From positions 17,277,879 to 17,341,878 of the forward strand of contig NC_068340.1 in the NCBI RefSeq assembly GCF_014633365.1: a stretch of DNA of 64,000 nt. The letters are read 5' to 3'. The DNA is from Diospyros lotus. Lineage: Eukaryota; Streptophyta; Magnoliopsida; Ericales; Ebenaceae. The position numbers and the translations under genes are program-made. A model generated the notes under the pieces. It was not told the origin of the DNA, ran no database searches, and was given only the letters and a program-made list of their open reading frames with translations. Shown in pieces: positions 56,805-64,000 of the stretch (position 1 is its first letter; every line of letters starts with the position of its first letter).

Positions 56805-58927
56805 CGAACTGGCACCGCTGCTTTACCAAGGGTGCACCCATACACCCCGGTTTCGAAAGAGGTGGCCGCAAAAATGGTGAGTAGCATGAAGGGTTCAGTT
56901 GACCCTTATAATGAGTAAGACATTGCATTCATGCACGAAATATGTTTTCTATACCCTTACTTAGATGATTCATCATCTAACTTGGGCTTTGCCCCTGGAA
57001 TATTCAAAGGTTCCAAATGAAAATTTTAACAAATACGAGGATGAATGAGGCATGAAATGACAATTAGCAGAGTGCATGAGGAATGAAATGTACGTTATGT
57101 AGCCCATGTATTTAAGTTCTGCTACTTTGAAATTTGAATGTTTTGAGGAGTGATGATGTATATCCTTATTTAGGGTTAATATTAGTTGAGGACTTATGCT
57201 TTGTATTAAGTTATGTTGAGGATCAATGATGTAAGATCTGAATTTCGATTAATGTTAAGATATCAAGTTCAATTCTTGCTTCCGCATTTGATGTATATAA
57301 TGATTCTCTTTCGAGAAAAATGAATGGGAATTCTAGGACGGATTCGAGGAATGATATGGTTTAGTTTTAAGTTTGAAAGAAAAAAAAAATTATTGTCCCA
57401 AAATTGTCCCAAGTTATAACGTGCCCGGGAAAGCGAGGCGTTACAATGTAAGTTCCTTTTGTTCCATTTAATGGTAGCTTAGTTTCTTTAAAAAAAAAAA
57501 AAATTCAAGGAATCTCTTAAGGAGAAGAGTTGGCAATGAAGCTAGGAGGTTCTTGAAACTTTAAAGAATGCTAAGGTAAGGGATAGCCCCATCTGATGGT
57601 GGCTTTGCAAGGTTGTAAGTATGGTTCATAAGCAAATATGTGTGCATTGGCATGTTGTTTGTGTTCAAGGACCCATGACCATGAGGTTGTGTGGAGTAGG
57701 GTAGGTTTAAGCCTCAAACCAAGGCGTTTGTGAGGATGTAAAAACCCTAACTTTATTGCATTGCATGCATTGGCATTACATTTTATATTCATGTTCATAC
57801 TTATTGTCATTGCACCCTTACTGAGCTTAATAGCTCATGAGGTTTTTACCATCAACTTGTAGGTTGTTCATGTGCCAAGAGAAAATGGGAGTGTTGCAAG
57901 CTTGAAGTTGGGAAGCTCATGGTGGATTTTGTTAATTTATGGCTTATAGAAGCCTAAGCATGTGTTTTATTTATTTTGTTGGTTTATAGCTTGTGGAAGC
58001 CTATTTGTTGTATGTGTTTCATGTGTTGTAATTTAATGGTTGGTAATGGCTTGATAGGCCTAAGACTATGGATGTATTTTATTTTGGAATAAATCTTGGG
58101 TGTTGGAGAAAATGATTTTGTTGGAAATGTGTAGATTTATGATGCATTTTATGGGTATTTAATTTCTGGAAATTTGGGGCTAGGAAGCCCAAGAAAAAGA
58201 AAAAAAAAAAAAAAAAAAAAAAGAGTAAGGTTGGCATGTGGCAGCAGCAAGTGGCCACAGCGGGCAGCAAGCGAGGCCGAGCGCATATAGGTACGCAGCA
58301 ACAGGCGCTCGGGCGCGCGGGCTCTGGGGCACGCGGGCACACGAGGGCGTGTGGTAGGTGCTCCCGGCCAGTGCACTGCGGGGCCCTACGCGAGCCCCGG
58401 GTGAGCCAACAGGCCCCGCCGGCCAATTTTTTTTAACAATTTGGAAATTTTGGGAATTTTGGGGGCTTTTCTTGGTTGAATTTGGACCCGAGAGGAATTT
58501 TCAAAAATAAAGGGATTCTAGGTATTTTTGGAGAAAATGCTAAAATTTTTGAAAATTTAAATTATATGAGTTTTCCTCCAAAATTGGTAAAAATCAATGG
58601 GTTGATTGAAATTAGGAAAGCCAATGGGATGTTGGAATTTTAAATTATATGGATACCGGTGGAATTCTTGGAAATAAGAGAAATAAAAATAATAAAATAA
58701 GGATTGGGCAAACTTAATGGAAATAAATTAGCCAAGTGTGGTATAGTTAAACCCAAGTCTGCTGGTGGATCCTGAGATTGAGGGAAGGGAAGGACAAAGT
58801 CTAGTTCCTACCTAGGGTGTTTCATGTCAAAACATAGTCTGCCCTTTGCAAAAGGACGGACAGGTGAGCAATTCAGATGATTGTTCACGAGTGGCACCCG
58901 TAAGTGGGAACGAGACGTCACACTATC

Positions 58928-58942
58928 CACGATAACCCAAAT
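58928..58942 (-). pseudogene. pol: 15-bp island of chromovirus G integrase between two solo LTRs
   Basis: The 15 bases between the TSD of LTR A (ends 58927) and the start of LTR D (58943), together with the flanking TSDs, encode WVIVD on the minus strand. These residues are expected between the GNDMI block (61266 side) and the TKSAHF block (51548 side) of G integrase. The last five bases are the left TSD of D. Confidence 0.85.
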
Positions 58943-61260
58943 TGTAATACCCAAAATTTTTTAAAAGGACTCAAACGAAATTTATCTTGGGCCCTAAGTG
59001 AAATTTTTAGAAGATTAGGGGTTATAGTGTAAATTCTCACAGTTGTGAGTAACTGAGTCAACTGCAGGTAATGCCCTGAAGCTTAGATGTCTAAGGAAAA
59101 AGGCATGTCACTTATGACTATCTTGAGGCATGATTTATGGCATTGAAAGAAATCAAATCAGAGTCAGTTTTTGGTACAGCTATGGTTTAGGCTGAAAAAT
59201 CGACTTATCATAAGGGACTTCTGAAAAGTTAACAAAACCTTGAATGAATTCAAGTTTTGCATAAGAAATAACCCTGAAGTGATTTCGGGATGAAACAATA
59301 GGGTTTCAAAATCAAAGCATATTTTTGGGCCTAAGCGTAGTTTTTTATAATTTGGTCGAGTGTGATAAAAGAAAACTTTGGGGGATAAAATGTGAAAGAG
59401 GAAATTTGCGAGTTCATTATAGAATTTTTGAAAACTTAAGGGGTTGCTCAAAAGGGCCAAAATGCAATTTTGGAAGTTAAAGGGGCAAAAGTGTAATTTT
59501 TGAAAACTACCACCGGCTACCTCTCCTATCATCGATTGTGGTTGTTGGGGGCTCCCAAGGTAGGCTTAGAGGGTTCAAGGCTAAGGGTAGCTTCATTGGG
59601 ACCTATCCACGGCCGATGTGATCAAAATTTCAACCGTGACTTGGCTAGAAAATGGAAGCTCTGAAAGGTCAATTTGAGGGCTAATGATGATTGTTTTGGG
59701 TCGATTTGAGGTAGGCTAGGGCATTAAAGACCTCGGATGTGATGGCCAAGGGCGTTTGAAGGCATTTCAGGTATAAATAGACGTCGAGGGCTGAGGATTT
59801 TCTTTAAGTTGGAGCTCAAATTTGAGGCTTTATAGTGAGAATCGAGGGTTAAGGATAAAGGGCTTTTGTTCCTTGCATTTTATAGAGTTTTACTGGAGCT
59901 TTTGGTGTATTTTTGTGTGAGTTTCAAGGGGTTTTTAAGGGTTGCCGAAAACCTACACGAAAGCTTTGACTGAATCTTTAAACGTCTAGTTGAGCCACTT
60001 TCGGTGGTTGTTTCAGGCCCAAAGTGGCACCATTGTGATCGAATTGGGGTGTAGGTCAAGGTAGAAGCAAAAATCAGTGATCGTCAGTGGATGGAGCTAG
60101 AGAAGATGACCGTCGCATGAGGTGCACGTGTCAATCTTCACATGTAGTACACGCACAGGGCGCGTGACCAATAGGTATTTTTTTTATTTTAATATTTTAA
60201 AAAAATTATTTTATGAATTATGGTGTTGAAATTTGGAAAAATGTTTGAGGAGATATTTATTTTGGAATTTTTGCGAAAAAAAAATAGGAAGGAAATAGAG
60301 GAAAATATGAAGAAATTCTAAAAAAATAAGTGTTGATATTTCTTTGAATAAAGATAATGGCCAATTTATGTTGAGACTCAAAGTTGAGAGATTGTGTAAT
60401 TTTTAGAGGCGGGGCATAAAAATCGAGGTTAGGCACGATACTTGAGCTAGTCCAAGTTTTTGTTCAAGGTGAGTGGTTTTACCCCAAAAACTTATACGTG
60501 CTGTGTTTGCCTATATTATGCATGATATTCACGAAGGTTGCTAATCATATGTAATTTATGAACATTTTGTCATATCTGTACATGTATTGTTGCATCGATA
60601 GTCGTGATTTTTCACATGACATAATATTGTTGGCATATTGGTACTTGTGAATGGGATGGGATGTCGCCCTGATAGTGTAGTCGTAATTCCCCAAGGATGT
60701 TGTTGGAACAACCTATAGGAGTATCCCGTGGCTTTGGGTGCATGCCAGAATGGCTGCCTAGGGTTCCGTGCTGGGCTGGACTGCCCGAGAAGTTACACTA
60801 TAGTATCAGTTTTTAGATGTACATGCATCATTCATTCATGTTATTTTAAACCTTTCTTAGAAGATTATATTCTGATGTTGGACATTTATCCCTAGAATAT
60901 TCCACATTCCAGGTGAGACAAGCGGGCAGAAGGGTAAAAAGGTGATTGAAGCATGAGCATGGTGGAGGTTGTGGTGGGTCCTATGCCAGGGTTAGGACCA
61001 GTTATCCAGTTAGTTTTTTGTTATTTCCATTAACGGTTATTGTAATGATATGATGTATGAACTTATGTATTGATTTACGAGATTTCACGAGGTTCTGATT
61101 CTAATTATGCTTCCGCTTATGAACAAGTTTATTGTTCCTTAGTTCTGTTTTGGGAATGTTATTCTTATATGGGTATGTTGAGGATTTTAGTATGATCTGT
61201 GAATGTATGTGGAAAAAAAATCCTAGCATAATTAACGCCCTAAAAAGGCTAGGTGTTACA
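58943..61260 (+). mobile_element. Gypsy-type solo LTR D (TSD CAAAT)
   Basis: It starts TGTAATACCCAAAATTTT and ends AAAGGCTAGGTGTTACA, with perfect TSD CAAAT at 58938-58942 and 61261-61265. It is 2318 bp and uninterrupted. It shares the GGTACAGCTA...TTTAGGCTG block with LTRs E and B, and resembles LTR K at its start. No internal region; short frames are not genes. Confidence 0.92.
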
Positions 61261-61265
61261 CAAAT

Positions 61266-62014
61266 CATATCGTTACCTCTTCGACTCTTTGGAAACCTTG
61301 TCACAAAATCCATTGTGATGTGCTCTCACTTCCATTCAAGGATATCTAGGGGTTTCATTAGCCCTGTTGGCTTCTGATGCTCAATCTTGACCCTTGGCAT
61401 ATATCGCATTGAGCCACTTTTCTTTCCACACTTATCTTCATTCCTGGCAGCCAATAGATTTCCTGAAGATCCTATACATCTTTGTGGCTCCCAAGTGTAT
61501 TGTATATCGAGCTTTATGGGCTTCATTTAGAATCTTTTATCTCAATTCCCGAAGATTAGGCACGTATATCCTTTCCCGAAATCTGAGAATACCACTTGGC
61601 ATCTCAAAGTCGGGATTCTTGGGCTAGCCATACTTATCTACCCATAAATGTATGCACGCGCTCGTCACCCACACTGGCCTCTCGTATCTCATTCACTAAA
61701 TCCAGCTAAACTGTCATGCCAACAATAAGGACAAACGATTCCTTTGGCACTACACTCACTGTTAGTTAGCTAAAATCCTCCAATAGTCACCACTCATGAG
61801 CCATCAACCTGGCCATAACAGTAGGCACATTTCTACTCAAAGAGTTAGCCACCACATTGGCTCACCCCGGGTGATACTGAATGGTGCAGTCATAGTCCTT
61901 AAGGAACTCCATCCATCGTTGTTGCCTAAGGTTCAACTCCTTTTGCGAGAACACATACTTCAAGCTCTTGTGGTCCGTGAACACCTCAAACGTTTCACCG
62001 TACATGCAGTGTCT
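61266..62014 (-). pseudogene. pol: Chromovirus G: end of RNase H and integrase N-terminal half
   Basis: On the minus strand the end of RNase H leads into the decayed integrase zinc-binding region, then MPRVKIEHQKPTGLMKPLDI, EWK, and MDFVTRFPKSRRGNDMI, the start of the catalytic core with the first catalytic Asp in MDFV. The frame is cut by LTR D at the GNDMI-WV position. Several frameshifts lie between 61530 and 62015. Confidence 0.85.
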
Positions 62015-62855
62015 CTATAGTTTTAGGGCATATACCACCGTTGCTAGTTCCAAATCGTGTGTCAGGTAGTTCACTTCGTGCCTTTTTAACTGACGTGACC
62101 CATATGCAATCACTTGACCATGTTGCACTAACACGCAACCTATACCTATTTTTGAGGCATCCGTATATACGACATATCCTCCAGGCCCACTTGGCATAGC
62201 TAAGACCGCTGCAGAAGTCAGACTAGCCTTAAGCTCTTGAAAGCCCTTCTCACATTTGGCAGTCCATTCGTATTTGACTCCCTTCTGCATAAGCCTTGTT
62301 AGAGGTGTAGCTATCTTGGAAAATCCCTCCACGAATCTTTGATAATAGCCTACTAATCCTAGGAAACTTCACACCTCAATTAAATTAGTTGGTTGCTTCC
62401 ACCCTTGAACAGCCTCAACCTTAGCCGGATCCACCGCGATTCTTTCGACCGATATCACATGTCCTAAAAATGCCACTTGGGATAACCAAAACTCGCACTT
62501 AGAGAAATTGGCTTACAATTGGTGCTTCTTAAGGGTTTCTAACACTATCCTCAAGTGTTTCTTATGTTCATTCTCATCTGAAGAATATATTAGTATGTCA
62601 TCAATAAATACGATCACGAACTTATCCAAATAAGGCCTAAATACCCAATTCATGAGATTCATAAATGCAGCTGGTGTATTATTAAGACCGAACGACATTA
62701 CTAAGTACTCAAAATGCCCATATCAAGATTGGAATATCATATTTGGTACATCGTTGGGCTTAATTCTCAATTGGTAGTATCCGGATCTCAAATCAATTTT
62801 TGAAAATACTTTTACTCCCTGAAGCTGATAAAATAATTCGTCATTTCCTCAGGAT
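62015..62855 (-). pseudogene. pol: Chromovirus G reverse transcriptase (N-terminally deleted) and RNase H
   Basis: The minus strand starts [26 protein letters not shown], then a stop, [40 protein letters not shown] (catalytic IDD, the gypsy form), [15 protein letters not shown]. After a damaged stretch come [60 protein letters not shown] and [11 protein letters not shown] (RNase H). The first ~170-200 residues of RT are missing: protease sequence is joined almost directly to this point. Confidence 0.9.
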
Positions 62856-63296
62856 TACTCTATCCTCGAAATTTAACCAGTTCTCCCCTGGACCTTCTTA
62901 TGGTCACGATTTTTCTCCGGCAATTCACGTTGGCATCATATTTGGATAGAAAATCCATCCCTAATATGACATCAAAGTTGTTCACATCTAGTAGTGTTAG
63001 GTCAGATTGAAATTTATCGCCGCTTATGCCTATCTTGCAATCTTCAATTAGCTGCGATGTCTCCATGGTTTTTCTCATAGGGGTTGAAATAATCATCAAA
63101 TACCCTAAAGGTTTAGCTTCCATCCCCAAATCCCGACTAATGCATGCGAAATGAATGAATGCATAAACCCTGGGTCTATTAATGCATGCACAGGGGTTTT
63201 CAGTATAAGAAGTGCACCTTGTATGACTGTAGGATCTGCCCTTGCATCTTCCTTTGTTAGATTAAAGACACGTCCTTGGTGGTGCCCCCGATGCAA
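62856..63296 (-). pseudogene. pol: Chromovirus G aspartic protease
   Basis: Minus-strand frames give GRVFNLTKEDARADPTVIQG, VHALIDPGFMHSFISHALV (catalytic DPG, with the usual Ala/Ser next to it replaced by Phe-Met) and then IGISGDKFQSDLTLLDVNNF, DVILGMDFLSKYDANVNC and KIVTIRR. ILGMDFL is the conserved second protease block of chromoviruses. A frameshift lies near 63110. It ends in LVKFRG followed by a stop and the RT deletion junction. Confidence 0.88.
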
Positions 63297-63530
63297 AAAG
63301 AACCACCCGAGGAGGAAATGCTTTATAAAGCCGATTTATTACTTTGTGTGTGGGGAAGAAGGGCACATGGGAAGAAATTGTCCCAAGAGGAAGGAAACAC
63401 CTCTTGTGGGAAGCTTAGGGAGGATCATATGTTTCAAGTGCAAGCAACCAAGGCACATCGCACAGGATTGTCCAAAGAGGCTGAAAGTCGAACAGGCTGG
63501 TGGTCAGGCTAAGAAGATAGGGGAACTCCT
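63285..63530 (+). pseudogene. gag: Chromovirus gag zinc-knuckle fragment, inverted relative to pol
   Basis: The + strand encodes CPRCKKNHPRRKCF, YFVCGEEGHMGRNCPKR (first Cys of the knuckle replaced) and ICFKCKQPRHIAQDCPKR, a run of CX2CX4HX4C-type zinc knuckles of a chromovirus gag. Pol of the same kind of element starts at ~63290 on the opposite strand. The fragment ends at 63530, exactly where the host Tat gag resumes. It is therefore an inverted piece of gag, probably from G itself. Confidence 0.75.
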
Positions 63531-64000
63531 ACTTACGAATCACAGACCTCAAGAGTGGCATTCCAAAACCTATCTACACATTATAGGAGAGTTTCTTTAC
63601 CCCCTACCAAACAATGAGAAGATATGTGGCGTCTTTCTTCCTCTGACTGTTATGACAAATGCCTTGATAAACTCTAACCTTAACTGTTTAAAGGAGGATT
63701 GGATGCCTCAACAAATCGTAAAACCAAGCCCAAGCATGTCCTATTAAAGTAAAAGGGAAAGCCCGACACATTATTTCATCCTCCCTAACATATAGCACAT
63801 CAAGGATTCCATAGTTTTGAATATGATCATAGAGGTCATCCTTTCCCGAATAGGGGGTCATCTGTGGCATCTTGAATTTCTTGGGCAGAGGTTTCTCTAA
63901 GGCTAATCTTTCGAGGCTAGCAACAACCCTTTCTATTCGAGCACCTCCTCAATCATTTTCTTCACATCAGTCATTTATTGGGAACTAAATGCCATGGGGT
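63531..64000 (-). pseudogene. gag: Tat-type gag, central part (continues beyond window)
   Basis: On the minus strand the sequence reads PKKFKMPQMTPYSGKDDLYD, HIQNYGILDVLYVREDEIMC, RAFPFTLIGHAWAWFYDL (the Y.G..D..DH...F......D.IMCRAFP.TL.G.A..WF signature of Tat gag), then after frameshifts SFKQLRLEFIKAFVI and CVDRFWNATLEVCDS. It runs into the G insertion at 63531 and resumes at 20794 with VVMATMLQGM. The start of gag lies outside the window. Confidence 0.85.

Larger units (their letters stand above)
52722..57445 (+). mobile_element. Gypsy-type solo LTR B (TSD ATGTA), containing C
   Basis: It starts TGTAATACCCCGTTTCGG and ends GAAAGCGAGGCGTTACA, with TSD ATGTA at 52717-52721 and 57446-57450. 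Own sequence is ~2.75 kb after removing C. Motifs at 52900-52990 (GTATAGCTAAA, AACCGAATCGTTG, CGAAAAATCAACAGAACC) are shared with LTRs E and D. A (GA)n run sits at ~53547-53580, followed by a GC-rich purine-biased leader (53580-54130). The long frames in that block on both strands come from composition. Confidence 0.9.
51554..58922 (+). mobile_element. Gypsy-type solo LTR A (TSD CTATC), containing B and C
   Basis: It starts TGTAACACCTAGTG and ends CGAGACGTCACA. A perfect TSD CTATC lies at 51549-51553 and 58923-58927, and G integrase (VDR then TKSAHF) continues across. Own sequence is 51554-52721 plus 57451-58922, ~2.64 kb. It contains a GC-rich block (58225-58430) after a poly-A run, open in several frames but without similarity to anything I know. 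No coding. Confidence 0.9.
20795..63530 (-). mobile_element. Chromovirus G (Tekay/del-like), fragmented by nested insertions
   Basis: This is a minus-strand Ty3/gypsy element inserted in Tat gag (flanks ACTTC at 20790-20794 and ACTTA at 63531-63535; the Tat frame joins across). Its remains, in element order, are: inverted gag piece (63285-63530), protease (~63290-62860), RT lacking its N-terminal part, RNase H, integrase (62855-61266, 58928-58942, 51548-50914, 49594-49486), C-terminal chromodomain-like end (24538-24320), polypurine tract (~23881), and 3' LTR (20795-23880). No 5' LTR is present in the window. At least five separate later insertions (22469, 24539, 49600, 51554, 58943) hit this one element. 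Confidence 0.8.

Noticed and set aside
58079..58436. Frames of 66-115 residues around a poly-A run
   Set aside because: Composition effect in a GC-rich part of LTR A; poly-Phe and Ala/Pro/Arg-rich peptides with no motif.
61394..61627. A + strand frame of 77 residues
   Set aside because: Shadow of the minus-strand integrase of chromovirus G.

Overview
This window is plant nuclear DNA made almost entirely of transposable elements. I see no convincing host gene, rRNA or tRNA gene. The evidence for a plant is the element families present: Ty3/gypsy elements of the Athila, Tat and chromovirus (Tekay/del-like) types, a Ty1/copia element, and CACTA-type DNA transposons with CACTACAAAAAAA ends. The many long, non-coding, AT-rich LTRs suggest pericentromeric or other heterochromatin of an angiosperm with a large genome. 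I cannot name the species.

The main result is that the layout can be read as a nest. I placed boundaries by pairing TG...CA element ends with 5-bp target-site duplications (TSDs; 3 bp for the CACTA elements) and by checking that the broken host reading frame resumes on the other side. Left part: a decayed Tat element on the + strand (94-377, 4425-5891, 7432-~7590) is cut by a gypsy solo LTR (378-4419, TSD CACTT), which holds another solo LTR (1545-3139), and by a CACTA-like element (5892-7428, TSD TTA). Next come fragments of copia LTRs in reverse orientation, a Tat 5' end (leader, PBS and LTR, minus strand, ~8520-10230), and a 5'-truncated copia element (pol 12062-13790, 3' LTR 13852-~17781) whose LTR is split by a gypsy solo LTR (15859-17613).

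From about 17800 to the end, a Tat-type element on the minus strand (LTR ~17800-20280, gag 20282-20794 and 63531-64000) contains one chromovirus, here called G (20795-63530, minus strand). G is scattered over about 43 kb by later insertions: solo LTR 22469-23767 (TSD CCTTT); LTR K 24539-49485 (TATAT); solo LTR 49600-50908 (GGTCC); LTR A 51554-58922 (CTATC), which contains LTR B 52722-57445 (ATGTA), which contains copia LTR C 54839-56804 (CGAAC); and LTR D 58943-61260 (CAAAT). LTR K holds LTR L (26352-48993). LTR L holds the one structurally complete element, an Athila-type retrotransposon (26775-47346, TSD GGGAC) with two LTRs, PBS, PPT, gag, protease, RT, RNase H, integrase and a 3' ORF. The Athila protease is interrupted by a 6.2-kb CACTA-like element (36960-43150, TSD TTT) carrying a 17-unit, ~250-bp tandem array. 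The deepest line has six layers: Tat > G > K > L > Athila > CACTA.

Most reading frames are broken, and many of the defects I inspected are CG to TG/CA changes, as expected for methylated, silenced repeats. The most unusual observations are: tRNA-like A-box/B-box modules shared by both CACTA-like elements and a gypsy LTR; LTR promoter regions tiled with short palindromes (GTCGAC in one family, TTCGAA in another); a possible higher-order repeat inside the larger CACTA-like element; and a chromovirus whose 5' side ends in an inverted gag fragment directly against a TSD. The nest is reconstructed by hand, and I saw no defence system or other novel gene system.
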